Below, piece after piece: positions 22,553 through 31,931 of a DNA stretch of 64,000 bases (its first letter is position 1; the number at the start of each line of letters is the position of its first letter). Position numbers and translations under genes: made by a program. This DNA is from Bacteroidaceae bacterium (GTDB lineage Bacteria; Bacteroidota; Bacteroidia; Bacteroidales; Bacteroidaceae), in the NCBI GenBank assembly GCA_017461345.1, contig JAFTYP010000011.1, forward strand, positions 124,001 through 188,000, read 5' to 3'. The notes below the pieces were generated by a model that saw only the letters and a list, made by a program, of their open reading frames with translations, did no database searches and was not told the origin of the DNA.

Positions 22553-25357
22553 ATGAAGAAACTGATTTCTTTGCTGCTGATGCTTGTTGTGGTGTTTGCA
22601 GCCAAAGCACAACAAATGCAAATGCCACCGATCCCTCTCGACCCAGCCGTCAAGATGGGTAAACTGGAGAATGGCCTTACGTATTACATTCGTCATAACG
22701 AGTGGCCCGAGAAGCGTTGCGACTTCTATATCGCCCAGCGCGTAGGTTCCATACAGGAAGATGATGACCAGCGCGGACTGGCTCACTTCCTCGAGCACAT
22801 GTGCTTCAATGGCACAAAGCACTTCCCGGGTGATGCACTGAAGCAGTACTTGGAGCGCATCGGTGTGAAGTTCGGCGAGAACCTCAATGCCTATACTTCT
22901 TTCGACGAGACTGTCTATAACATCAACAACGTCAATGTGGAGATTGCCGGTGCCATCGACTCTTGTCTGCTTATTCTGCACGACTGGAGTCACGACCTCT
23001 TGCTCGAAGATAAGGAAATCGACAAGGAGCGTGGTGTCATCGAGGAGGAGTGGCGCATGCGTCGCAGCGCACAGATGCGTCTCATCGAAGAAGCCCTTCC
23101 CACCATTTGCAAGGACAGCAAGTATGCCTTCCGTATGCCTATCGGCACGATGGAAGTGGTGAAGAACTTCCCCTATGAGACCCTTCGCAACTACTACCGC
23201 AAGTGGTATCGTCCCGACCTGCAGGCACTTGTTATTGTGGGCGATGTCAATCCCGACGAGATAGAGAAGAAGTTGCAGGCGATGTTTGCAGATATTGCCC
23301 CTGCTGCTGCCGATGCTGCCGTTCGCGAGGAGTATCCTGTGCCCGACAACAAAGAGCCTTTGGTCTTCATTGGCAAGGACAAGGAAAACCCGAGCATGAT
23401 AGCATCTATGATGTTCAAGACAGATCCGTTGCCCAGAGAGGTGAGGGGAACCTATGCACAGATTGCGCTCGACTTCGTGCAGAACGCTATTTCCGGCATG
23501 TTGAGCGAGCGTCTTAGCGAGATTGCGCGTCAGGCAGATGCTCCTTTCTCCGGTGCAAGTGTCAGTTTTGGTCCTTTCCTTGTGGCAAACACGAAGGATG
23601 CTCTTTCTCTCGATGTTATGATGAAGGAGAATCGCAGCACCGAGGGTATTAAGGCTGCATATCGTGAGTTGCTTCGTGCTTCAAGGGGTGGTTTCACGGT
23701 GAGCGAGTACGAACGCTTCAAGCAGGAGTACCTTTCTCAGATTGATGCGGCATATGAGGCTCGCGACAAGCGCACGAACACATCGCTCGTCGATGCTTGT
23801 GTACGCAACTTCCTCGATAATGTTCCGGCTCCGGGCATCGAGTGGTTACATAGTGCGATGCATCAGTTTGTGCCGAACTTCCCGCTTGAGGTAGTCAACA
23901 AGACGCTTGCGGCGCTTCCTCAGGACAATCGTGCCATCCTCATTTTCATGCCTGAGAAGGAGGGTTTGGCTTGCCCGACGGAGCAGGAGGTGTTGTCTGC
24001 AATGGCGGAGGTAGATGCCGAGAAGATTGAAGCGTTCACCGAAGAGGTCAGCACGGAGCCTTTGGTGCCCGAACTGAAAAGCAAGGTAAAGGTTAAGAAG
24101 ATAACGGACGATGTCTATGGTGCCAAACTCATCACGTTGAGCAATGGCATGAAGATTCACGTTTTGCAGACCGATTACAGTCCCAACAAGATAAGTTTCC
24201 GCGCCACATCATGGGGTGGCAACAGTCTTTACGACGACGAGGAGTACATCAACTCCGGCAATGTTGCTTTGGTGCGCCAGGGAGGCTTGGGCAATTTCTC
24301 TGCCATCGACCTCAACAAGAAACTGGCTGGCATCCAGGCCAGTGCTTCGGCATCGGTTGCCGCCCGCACGGAGGGCATTGAAGGCAACTGTGTGAAGAAG
24401 GACTTCGAAACGATGCTTCAACTCGTTTACCTCAGTTTTACATCGCCTCGCCGCGACGATGATGCTTTCACATCGCACATAGAGCGTACACGCAATGCGC
24501 TGAAGAATGCCGACCTCAATCCTCAGACGGCTCTTTCCGACAGCCTGGCGAGTGTGCTTTATGGTAATGTTGTCCGTGCCAAGCGTCAGAAAGCAGAGGA
24601 CCTCGACCGCATCAGTTACGACCGTCTGCTGGAGATTTACCGCGAACGCTTTGCCAATGCCGGCGACTTCGAGTTCTATCTTGTGGGCGATGTCAATGCC
24701 GATTCAGTGGCACCGTTGCTGGCTAAGTACCTCGGCGCGTTGCCTGCGAAGGGCAAGAAAGAGAAGTATAAGGTCATCGACCAGCGTCTGACGAAGGGCA
24801 GCCGCGAGTGTTACTTCACGAAGAAGCAGGACACGCCCAACTCTATGAACGTCTTTGTTTATCATGCTCCGATGAAGAGGACGCTGAAGAACGCCATTCT
24901 TATAAGTATGTTGGAGCAGTCTATGGACATGCTCTTCACGGAAACTGTACGCGAGGAGAGTGGCGGTGCCTACGGTGTGCCTGTGAGTGCCAACCTGTCC
25001 GACTATCCCGAAGAGATTGCCGTGGTGCAGGTAGTGTTGCCTACGGCTCCAGAAAAGCGTGTGGCAATGACGGCTCTCATAGACAAGGGCGTCAAGCAGA
25101 TGATGGCAGAAGGTCCTTCGGAGGAGAATCTTGCCAAGATAAAGGAATACATGCTCCGTTCGCATCAGGAGGAACTCAAGAGCAACGACTACTGGATGAG
25201 CAGCCTTGTTCTCAAAACACGCCACAACCAGGAGTTCGTGGAGGGCTATGCCGACTGCGTGAACAGCGTCAGCATCGAGGACATCAAGCAGGCGGCTCAG
25301 CAAGTGTTCGGCTGCAACAATCGCCTCGTTGTAGGCATGGAGACACCGCAGGAATAG
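22553..25357 (+). CDS. periplasmic M16-family zinc metalloprotease
   Basis: 934 aa with a signal peptide (VVVFAAKAQQ). It has tandem M16 units: the active N-terminal domain carries the inverted zinc motif H78-F-L-E81-H82 (LAHFLEHMCFNGTKHFPG) and downstream acidic residues in DKERGVIEEEWR. The second half (from about residue 520, DDVYGAKLITLSNGMKIHVL) lacks HxxEH, as normal for the non-catalytic half. Bacteroidota of this type degrade periplasmic peptides, often as pitrilysin-like enzymes. It starts 54 bp after the DUF4878 gene. Confidence 0.93.
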   Translation: MKKLISLLLMLVVVFAAKAQQMQMPPIPLDPAVKMGKLENGLTYYIRHNEWPEKRCDFYIAQRVGSIQEDDDQRGLAHFLEHMCFNGTKHFPGDALKQYLERIGVKFGENLNAYTSFDETVYNINNVNVEIAGAIDSCLLILHDWSHDLLLEDKEIDKERGVIEEEWRMRRSAQMRLIEEALPTICKDSKYAFRMPIGTMEVVKNFPYETLRNYYRKWYRPDLQALVIVGDVNPDEIEKKLQAMFADIAPAAADAAVREEYPVPDNKEPLVFIGKDKENPSMIASMMFKTDPLPREVRGTYAQIALDFVQNAISGMLSERLSEIARQADAPFSGASVSFGPFLVANTKDALSLDVMMKENRSTEGIKAAYRELLRASRGGFTVSEYERFKQEYLSQIDAAYEARDKRTNTSLVDACVRNFLDNVPAPGIEWLHSAMHQFVPNFPLEVVNKTLAALPQDNRAILIFMPEKEGLACPTEQEVLSAMAEVDAEKIEAFTEEVSTEPLVPELKSKVKVKKITDDVYGAKLITLSNGMKIHVLQTDYSPNKISFRATSWGGNSLYDDEEYINSGNVALVRQGGLGNFSAIDLNKKLAGIQASASASVAARTEGIEGNCVKKDFETMLQLVYLSFTSPRRDDDAFTSHIERTRNALKNADLNPQTALSDSLASVLYGNVVRAKRQKAEDLDRISYDRLLEIYRERFANAGDFEFYLVGDVNADSVAPLLAKYLGALPAKGKKEKYKVIDQRLTKGSRECYFTKKQDTPNSMNVFVYHAPMKRTLKNAILISMLEQSMDMLFTETVREESGGAYGVPVSANLSDYPEEIAVVQVVLPTAPEKRVAMTALIDKGVKQMMAEGPSEENLAKIKEYMLRSHQEELKSNDYWMSSLVLKTRHNQEFVEGYADCVNSVSIEDIKQAAQQVFGCNNRLVVGMETPQE

Positions 25358-25392
25358 CAGAGGCGGAAGAGAAAGGTGTAGGGCGTTGGAAA

Positions 25393-25474
25393 ACAAGGCG
25401 TGCCTTGTCGGCCATAATGCTTAACCTTTCTCGCCATAATGCTTAACCTTTTCGGGCAGAATGGTTAACCTGTT
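25393..25474. repeat. 22-bp-phased array A3 (ACAAGGC-GT-GCCTTGT then GGTTAACC type)
   Basis: Box centres are at about 25400.5 (palindrome ACAAGGC-GT-GCCTTGT), 25422.5 and 25444.5 (GCTTAACC) and 25466.5 (GGTTAACC), all exactly 22 bp apart. It lies between the M16 and mlaE genes. One array combines the CCTTGT core seen at 48.2 kb with the TTAACC core. Confidence 0.8.
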
Positions 25475-25566
25475 TTCACGACACGACGTGTGTGCTGATA
25501 ATCAACGGCTTGCCTTGCCCGTAAGGCAACAGTAAATAGTAAACAGACAAACAACAGACAATACAG

Positions 25567-26310
25567 ATGTTCATTATGAGGTGGCTGGCCGCTTTCGGCC
25601 GATATCTGCAACTCATGGGCAGGGTGATGAAGATGCCCGAGCGTTGGCGAATGTTCATGCGGCAGTATGTGCGCGAGATGGGCTCGCTTGGTGTGGACTC
25701 CATCGGCATAGTGTTGCTCATCAGTTTCTTCATCGGTGCAGTGATCTGCATACAGATAAAACTGAACATCCAAAGCCCCTGGATGCCCACTTTCACAACC
25801 GGTTATACCACCAGAGAAATCATGTTGCTGGAGTTCTCCTCGAGCATCATGTGTCTTATTCTCGCCGGTAAGGTCGGCTCCAACATCGCCTCGGAGATAG
25901 GCACCATGCGTGTCACGCAACAAATCGACGCCCTGGAGATAATGGGCGTCAATTCCGCCTCCTTCCTCATCCTGCCAAAAGTGATGGGCATGATGTCCAT
26001 CATCCCCTTCCTCGTGGTGTTCAGCATCGTCTCCGGCTTTGTCGGAGCATACGCCACCGCCATTGCAGGCATCATCACCCCCGACGACCTGACCGTCGGC
26101 CTGCTGCACAGTTTCAACCAATGGTACGTCTGGATGAGCATCATCAAGAGCATCTTCTTCGCCTTCATCATCAGCAGCGTGGCGTCCTACTACGGCTACT
26201 ACGTCGAAGGCGGCAGTTTCGATGTGGGCAAAGCCAGCACCAATGCCGTAGTTTCGAGCAGCATGCTGATACTTTTCTCCGACATATTCCTAACATCCTT
26301 GTTGTCATAA
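25567..26310 (+). CDS. mlaE: MlaE-type ABC lipid transporter permease
   Basis: 247 aa with about five membrane segments. MlaE/DUF140 hallmarks are IGAVICIQIKLNIQ, LILAGKVGSNIASEIGTMRV, TQQIDALEIMGVNS and LPKVMGMMSIIPF. Partner of the ATPase encoded 2 bp downstream in an MCE/Mla-type system that moves phospholipids between inner and outer membranes. No MlaD/MCE gene is in the window, so the substrate-binding part lies elsewhere. Confidence 0.92.
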   Translation: MFIMRWLAAFGRYLQLMGRVMKMPERWRMFMRQYVREMGSLGVDSIGIVLLISFFIGAVICIQIKLNIQSPWMPTFTTGYTTREIMLLEFSSSIMCLILAGKVGSNIASEIGTMRVTQQIDALEIMGVNSASFLILPKVMGMMSIIPFLVVFSIVSGFVGAYATAIAGIITPDDLTVGLLHSFNQWYVWMSIIKSIFFAFIISSVASYYGYYVEGGSFDVGKASTNAVVSSSMLILFSDIFLTSLLS

Positions 26311-26312
26311 TC

Positions 26313-27074
26313 ATGATAGAGGTACAGCATCTATATAAGAGTTTCGATGGCAGAGACGTCCTCTCCGACATCAACATGACCTTCCGCGACGGGCAAACCA
26401 ATCTCATCATTGGTCAGTCCGGCTCCGGAAAGACAGTCCTGATGAAGAACATCGTAGGCCTTTTCACACCCACCAAAGGCAAAATCCTCTACGACGGACG
26501 CGACTTCGTGACAATGTCGAAGCGCGAACGCGTCATGCTTCGCCGTGAAATGGGCATGATTTTCCAGAGTGCCGCCCTCTTCGACTCCATGTCCGTACTG
26601 GAGAATGTCATGTTTCCGCTCGACATGTTCTCCGACATGAATCAGACCGACCGCGTGCAACGCGCCCGTTTCTGCCTAGAAAGAGTCAACCTGAAGGGTG
26701 CCGAGAGCAAGATGCCGGGCGAGATAAGCGGCGGCATGCAAAAGCGTGTTGCCATAGCAAGAGCCATCGCCCTCAACCCCAAATATCTCTTCTGCGACGA
26801 ACCCAACTCGGGTCTCGACCCCAAGACGAGCCTCGTCATCGACGACCTCATCAGTGGCATCACCCACGAATACGGCATGACAACCATCATCAACACACAC
26901 GACATGAACTCCGTTCTCGGCATTGGCGAGAGCATTCTCTACATCTGCGACGGACACAAGGAGTGGGAAGGCTCGAAGGACGAAATAATGGCTTCCACCA
27001 ACGAAAAGCTCAATTCCTTCATCTTTGCCAGCGACTTGCTCCGAAAGGTTAAGGAAGACATGAAGAAGGCATGA
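26313..27074 (+). CDS. mlaF: MlaF-type ABC transporter ATPase
   Basis: 253 aa from the ATG at 26313. Walker A GQSGSGKT, Q-loop MIFQSAALFDSMSV, signature ISGGMQKRVAIARAIA, Walker B YLFCDEPNSGLDP, and H-loop NTHDMNS. This is closest to the MlaF/YrbF group that works with MlaE. The last residues (DLLRKVKEDMKKA) form a helical tail. It is translated from the same operon as mlaE, with 2 bp between genes. Confidence 0.93.
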   Translation: MIEVQHLYKSFDGRDVLSDINMTFRDGQTNLIIGQSGSGKTVLMKNIVGLFTPTKGKILYDGRDFVTMSKRERVMLRREMGMIFQSAALFDSMSVLENVMFPLDMFSDMNQTDRVQRARFCLERVNLKGAESKMPGEISGGMQKRVAIARAIALNPKYLFCDEPNSGLDPKTSLVIDDLISGITHEYGMTTIINTHDMNSVLGIGESILYICDGHKEWEGSKDEIMASTNEKLNSFIFASDLLRKVKEDMKKA

Positions 27075-27154
27075 GGCAATGCCTGCTGACAGCGCAGCAC
27101 GAATGAGACAATGCCCCGACCATCGGCCAAAAACAACATAATAAAAGGGTTTCA

Positions 27155-27937
27155 ATGGAAAATGAAAGTTTGCAACTTCGCAGCGAAGGACTGGTAAAGA
27201 TATATGGCAACCGCACCGTGGTGAACAAGGTCAGTTTCGATGTTCACCAGGGTGAAATCGTAGGACTGCTCGGTCCTAACGGCGCAGGCAAGACCACGTC
27301 GTTCTACATGACCACCGGTCTCGTCCTCCCCAACGACGGACATATCTATTTGGGCGACGAGGAGATTACCAACCTGCCTGTCTATCAGCGTGCTCGCCGC
27401 GGCATAGGTTATCTGGCACAGGAAGCCAGCGTGTTCCGAAAGATGACCGTTGAGGACAACATCAAAAGCGTTCTGGAGATGACGGGCAAGCCGCGCGAGT
27501 ATCAAAGGGAGAAACTGGAGAGCCTCATCAGCGAGTTTCACCTGGAGAAAGTCCGCAGGAATCTTGGCGACCGCCTCAGTGGTGGCGAGCGACGCCGCAC
27601 GGAGATTGCCCGCTGCCTTGCCATCGACCCGAAGTTCATCATGCTCGACGAGCCCTTTGCCGGCGTGGACCCCATTGCCGTGGAGGACATCCAGTATATC
27701 GTCTGGAAACTTAAACAGCGCAACATCGGCGTGCTCATCACCGACCACAACGTAGAGGAAACGCTCTGTATCACCGATCGTGCCTATCTGCTTTTCGAGG
27801 GACAAATACTCTTCCACGGCACTCCTCAGGAACTTAGCGTCAACCCGGTTGTGCTCGACAAATACCTCACCCGCAGTTTCGTCCTGCGTCTGAAGGACTT
27901 CCAGCAAATGGAACAGGAACGCTCTGCTATCGGCTGA
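27155..27937 (+). CDS. lptB: lipopolysaccharide export ATPase LptB
   Basis: 260 aa. Walker [10 protein letters not shown]-loop [17 protein letters not shown] (the LptB-specific sequence), signature [13 protein letters not shown], Walker [14 protein letters not shown], and H-loop ITDHNVEET. Energises LPS transport from the inner membrane together with LptFGC. It lies 80 bp after mlaF, so the two lipid-transport ATPases may be co-expressed. A repeat array follows 70 bp downstream. Confidence 0.95.
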   Translation: MENESLQLRSEGLVKIYGNRTVVNKVSFDVHQGEIVGLLGPNGAGKTTSFYMTTGLVLPNDGHIYLGDEEITNLPVYQRARRGIGYLAQEASVFRKMTVEDNIKSVLEMTGKPREYQREKLESLISEFHLEKVRRNLGDRLSGGERRRTEIARCLAIDPKFIMLDEPFAGVDPIAVEDIQYIVWKLKQRNIGVLITDHNVEETLCITDRAYLLFEGQILFHGTPQELSVNPVVLDKYLTRSFVLRLKDFQQMEQERSAIG

Positions 27938-28008
27938 GCAGCCCTCAAGAAGGGTGCTTGTTCCAGAACCTCCAGAAACAAATTCAGTTCGACTCCAGAG
28001 AGTAGGTA

Positions 28009-28112
28009 ATACTTCTGCAGAGAACTCCGCCAACTTCTGCAGAGAACTCCGCCAACTTCTGCAGAGAACTCCGCCAACTTCTGCAGAGAACTCCGCCAAC
28101 TTCTGCAGAGAA
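28009..28112. repeat. 22-bp-phased array A4 (CTGCAG core, five units)
   Basis: CTGCAG inside ACTTCTGCAGAGAACTCCGC at 28015, 28037, 28059, 28081 and 28103. The units are almost identical, the most homogeneous array in the window. The core is the reverse complement of that at 14.1 kb. Confidence 0.95.
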
Positions 28113-28673
28113 GTTTTTGTGTTACTCTGAGCATTGTCTTTTCCCAAAGATAAGCGGAAAATTAATTCTGCAGTCCACTTGGCGAAATGGACTCGTCTTT
28201 CGGGGCAAGAGGGCGCGTGGTGTTCTGCCAGTGTTTGCCATGCGACGGACAAAATACAGTGATAAACAGAGTCTTTTTCACTTTTTGCCTTGTTGTTTCC
28301 ACATTTTTCGTAACTTTGTGTCGGCCAAGCCAGCCTGTTGTGGCAGGGCGGGCCATAAAAAACTTTATGGAATCCCGGCTTTCTCCTCCACTCTCTCCGT
28401 CGGCGACGGAGCGATTGAAGAAAGCCTTCCTCCTTGGGGGAGGCGGGTAGAGGCTGGGGAAAGGCGTTTACGGACGTTATCATTCTGTACTATCAAACTT
28501 CGCAAATTTGAAACATGTCGCAGAAGATGGTGCAACGGGACGTCTGCGTGGGTAGATTGTATCCTGGCAATACCTTATATATTAAATAAGGCATTGCCGG
28601 TCATATAGTCGCTTGGCGTGGGCTGGCTGCGTTGCTTATCCTTGACATGGGGCAATGCGAAGGCCTGATAGTA

Positions 28674-28714
28674 GGGATGGGCAGAAGTAGAAACTCCCAT
28701 GCCTTTTTTATTTT
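28674..28714 (+). terminator. probable terminator in the intergenic region
   Basis: GGGATGGG pairs with CCCATGCC (7 of 8 positions) across a 14-nt loop and is followed by TTTTTTATTTT. No gene ends just upstream, so it may end an RNA made from this region. Confidence 0.45.
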
Positions 28715-28774
28715 CACATCTTTACGTATTATGAATGCCGATGCCGGGAGTTAGGAGGCGACAATAGTTCAACT

Positions 28775-31717
28775 ATGACCAGCCATAGCATCACCGTCGG
28801 GAGTCCTAAGCCCGGCATGAAAAGGGCAGGCACACTCGCAACGAAAGTCCTGCCGGTGGCATTGTTTCTTTGTGTGGTATTGAATGTGTCTGCCGCTGGC
28901 AACAATCTCGTTGTAAACGAGATATGCGTGGCGAATGTCGACAGATTTATCGATCACTCGTACAATTATGGCGGATGGGTGGAACTCTACAATCCGACAA
29001 CCGAAGCCATCGCGTTGGGCAACATGACTCTGCGGCACACGGATGCCGATGGGAATCAGGAGCACTACACACTGACAAGCAGCCACGGCAAGGTGTCGGC
29101 CCATGGACATGCAATCCTTTGGTTCGACCACAACAGCAAAGACGGAAACTACGGGCCCAATGCCTGGAAACAAATCCCCTTCAAACTGGATGCCGAGGGT
29201 GGAGTAGTGGAGTTGTTGGACGCCAACGGACTGCCTGCCGATGCCGTGCAGTATCCGCCGTGCATTGCACGCTGCTCCTGGATGAGGGAAACCGATGGCG
29301 ATGCCAACTTCGGGTGGACATCGACGCCGACTCCCAACGCAACGAACAACACCAGCCGAACTGCAGAAGAAAGACTGCAGGCGCCTCTGGTCGGCACGAC
29401 CGGCGGAACCTTCACGAACAGTCTCCAGTTCGCCGTCGCCATCACCCCGGGTGCAACACTTTATTACACGACAGACGGCTCCACACCACAGGTCGGTAAA
29501 TCGCCATCGAGTGCCGACGGACGCTTCGCTGTCAGCGAGAGCACCATCTTCCGTTTTATGCTTGCCCGCGAAGGTTGCCTGAACAGCCCCGTCGTCACAC
29601 GCACATTCCTTAAGTCCAACGGCCAGTTCACACTGCCCATTCTCAGCGTCAGCACAGCCCCCAAGAATCTCTTCGACAACACCATAGGCCTTTATGTGAC
29701 GGGCACCAACGGGCGCGTTGCCAACAATTCCAAAGTGAGAGCCAACCAGAACATGGATTGGGAGCGTCCCGTAAACGTGGAGTACTTCGTTCCCGACGCT
29801 CATGGCAACTACAGCGAAGCCATCAACCAGGAGGCGGAGTTCAGCATCTTCGGCGGCTGGACACGTTTCAATGAAGGCAATAAAGACTTCGAATACCGGA
29901 CACCCTTCAAACTGAAGTCGGACAAGGTCTTCGAAGGTCTCAATTATTTTCCCTATCCCATCTTCGACAGCAAACCATACATCAAGATAAAGAACTTTCT
30001 GGTGAGAAACGGCGGACAGGACCAGAAAGCCAGAATATGGGATGCTGCCATTCAGGAACTGCTGCGCAGCAGTGGCGTCTATCTCGACTGTCAGGCATGG
30101 CAGCCTGCCCATGTCTTCCTCAACGGCAAATATCTGGGCATGATGAATCTCCGCGAAGAAAGCAACAAACAGTTTGCCTTCAGCAACTACGGCATCGACA
30201 AAGACGAGATGGACCAGTGGGAAGGCGATATCGTCATAAAAGAAGGCGACAAGGAGAAACTGAACGAATGGTACAACCTCAGCAAAAATCTTGCCAGCAA
30301 CCCCGCAGACACCAGCATCTGGAACGCCATATGCAGGCTCGTCGATATCGACGAATACTGCAACTACATGGCTGCCGAAATATACATGGGCAACTTGGAT
30401 TGGCTCAGAGGTGGCTTCAAGAATCTCAAAGGGTTCCGTGCCAAAGACGTCAACGGAAAGTTTCACATCGTGCTGCATGACGTGGATGGCGGATTCGGCG
30501 ACACAGACATGATACTGCAAGTGCTGAACAAAGGCACCGGTTCACTGCCCGTCCGATTCAAAAACATGTTGCAATACGAACCCTTCAAAAAGCAGTTCGT
30601 CGATGCTTACTGCATCATGGACGGCAGCGTGTTCGCCCCCGAACGATGCGAACCCATTATAACCGCCATGAAGAATACCATCAACCAGGCGTTGAAACTG
30701 GAAGGACTTTCCTCCGACGAAAAGGCTAACCTGCTGATAGAACGCATAGGCGACTATGAGGTGCGCCGTCCGGACTTGAAGAAGAACCTCAAGACGGCAT
30801 TCAATCTGCAAGACGAGTATAACGTCACATTGAAGACGAATCTTCCGGAAGCAAAAGCACTTCTGCTCAACGGACAGGAGATTCCGACAGGCAAATTCAA
30901 TGGCTATATGTTTGCCCCCATTACACTTACGGCATCAGCCCCTGGTGGGACAGTCTTTCGGGAGTGGCACGTCAACGGAAGAGCCGTGTCCTCCGACTCT
31001 ATTCTGCATCTCAGCAAAGAATTCTCCGCAGGAACATTCCAGATAGAAGCCGTCTTCGAACACACCGAGACAAACGACTCCCCCATCCGCATCAACGAGG
31101 TGAGCGCAGGCAACGACATCTTCATCAATGAATATGGAAAGAAAGCCGACTGGATAGAACTATACAACACTACCGATCACGACATCGATTTGGCCGGCAC
31201 ATACCTGTCCGACGATCCGGACAATGCCTATAAGTTCCGGCTTACACCACCGGACGGCGTGAACACTGTCATTCCTGCTCGCGGCTACAAAGTCGTTTGG
31301 TGCGACGGAAAGGAGTCTTCCACACAGTTGCACGCCTCCTTCAAACTGAAAAACGACAACGATGCCTACATCTCCATCACTGGTGCAGATGACGCTTGGG
31401 GCGATTCCATTCGCTACAAGAAACAATCCCGGTGGTACACTTACGGGCGTTTCCCCGATGGCGGTCACAGCATGGCACAATTCGAACGACCCACCATAGG
31501 CAATCCGAATCGCCTATGCACAACCACTGTTCTCGAAACGTCTGGCGACATCGGCAACAGTGTCAATGAGAGGACAACACGCCAGATAGCATCCATCAGA
31601 TACTACAACCTCGGCGGACAGCAAGTCTTGAACACCAAAACCGAACCTGTCGTCATTCAGTATATCATCTATACCGATGGCACGACCTTCTCGCGCAAGA
31701 TTGTCAATCGCAGGTGA
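28775..31717 (+). CDS. exported CotH-like protein with two lamin-tail domains
   Basis: 980 aa. Signal sequence about residues 20-41. Lamin-tail domain (about 43-165, NNLVVNEICVANVDRF ... WVELYNPTTEAI), a chitobiase-type beta domain (about 205-290, GATLYYTTDGSTPQ), then the CotH kinase-like core (about 290-640) with FSIFGGWTRF, KNFLVRNGG, FLNGKYLGMMNLREE and HIVLHDVDGGFGD. A second lamin-tail domain follows (RINEVSAGNDIFINEYG, WIELYNTTDHDIDL). The tail (IRYYNLGGQQVL ... GTTFSRKIVN) resembles the short C-terminal sorting-like motif of Bacteroidales secreted proteins. Eukaryotic and spore CotH proteins phosphorylate secreted proteins; the substrate here is unknown. Confidence 0.82.
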   Translation: MTSHSITVGSPKPGMKRAGTLATKVLPVALFLCVVLNVSAAGNNLVVNEICVANVDRFIDHSYNYGGWVELYNPTTEAIALGNMTLRHTDADGNQEHYTLTSSHGKVSAHGHAILWFDHNSKDGNYGPNAWKQIPFKLDAEGGVVELLDANGLPADAVQYPPCIARCSWMRETDGDANFGWTSTPTPNATNNTSRTAEERLQAPLVGTTGGTFTNSLQFAVAITPGATLYYTTDGSTPQVGKSPSSADGRFAVSESTIFRFMLAREGCLNSPVVTRTFLKSNGQFTLPILSVSTAPKNLFDNTIGLYVTGTNGRVANNSKVRANQNMDWERPVNVEYFVPDAHGNYSEAINQEAEFSIFGGWTRFNEGNKDFEYRTPFKLKSDKVFEGLNYFPYPIFDSKPYIKIKNFLVRNGGQDQKARIWDAAIQELLRSSGVYLDCQAWQPAHVFLNGKYLGMMNLREESNKQFAFSNYGIDKDEMDQWEGDIVIKEGDKEKLNEWYNLSKNLASNPADTSIWNAICRLVDIDEYCNYMAAEIYMGNLDWLRGGFKNLKGFRAKDVNGKFHIVLHDVDGGFGDTDMILQVLNKGTGSLPVRFKNMLQYEPFKKQFVDAYCIMDGSVFAPERCEPIITAMKNTINQALKLEGLSSDEKANLLIERIGDYEVRRPDLKKNLKTAFNLQDEYNVTLKTNLPEAKALLLNGQEIPTGKFNGYMFAPITLTASAPGGTVFREWHVNGRAVSSDSILHLSKEFSAGTFQIEAVFEHTETNDSPIRINEVSAGNDIFINEYGKKADWIELYNTTDHDIDLAGTYLSDDPDNAYKFRLTPPDGVNTVIPARGYKVVWCDGKESSTQLHASFKLKNDNDAYISITGADDAWGDSIRYKKQSRWYTYGRFPDGGHSMAQFERPTIGNPNRLCTTTVLETSGDIGNSVNERTTRQIASIRYYNLGGQQVLNTKTEPVVIQYIIYTDGTTFSRKIVNRR

Positions 31718-31853
31718 GTTTTATACTGTGTGCAGGGCATACTGCCGTCGGCATATGAAGAAGGTTCGAAGGAGTAGCAGCAGGTAGGATCTCGCCAAGT
31801 GGCATAACATTCTGCCATACAGACAAGGGAGCGCTAAAAATAAGAGGTAATAT

Positions 31854-31884
31854 TTTGTTTTTCGCCGTCCTTTTCGTATCTTTG
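31854..31884 (+). promoter_or_regulatory. tig promoter
   Basis: TTTG (31854-31857), 19 bp, TATCTTTG (31877-31884); exact consensus, 47 bp before the ATG. Confidence 0.85.
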
Positions 31885-31931
31885 CACCCGCTTTTGTAAA
31901 CAAAGACAATAATTTAACACGTATAAAACCC

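Larger units (their letters stand above)
27938..28774. other. long intergenic region after lptB
   Basis: 837 bp with no convincing gene. It holds a five-box 22-bp array (28009-28112), a TAACTTTG -7-like box at 28311-28318, a hairpin GGCAATACCTTAT / ATAAGGCATTGCC (28566-28598, one mismatch), a GC-rich arm pair around 28624-28666 and a terminator at 28674-28714. The promoter-structure-terminator order is compatible with a non-coding RNA, but I cannot match it to RNase P, tmRNA or SRP RNA. Confidence 0.5.

Noticed and set aside
28009..28112. CRISPR array
   Set aside because: Period is 22 bp including any spacer, spacers are nearly identical, and no cas gene is in the window.
28117..28608. Reading frame in the intergenic region after lptB
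   Set aside because: No ribosome-binding context, no domain, strongly mixed composition; better explained as non-coding.
28769..30520. 583-codon minus-strand frame opposite the CotH gene
   Set aside because: No domain, and the plus-strand protein is clearly genuine.
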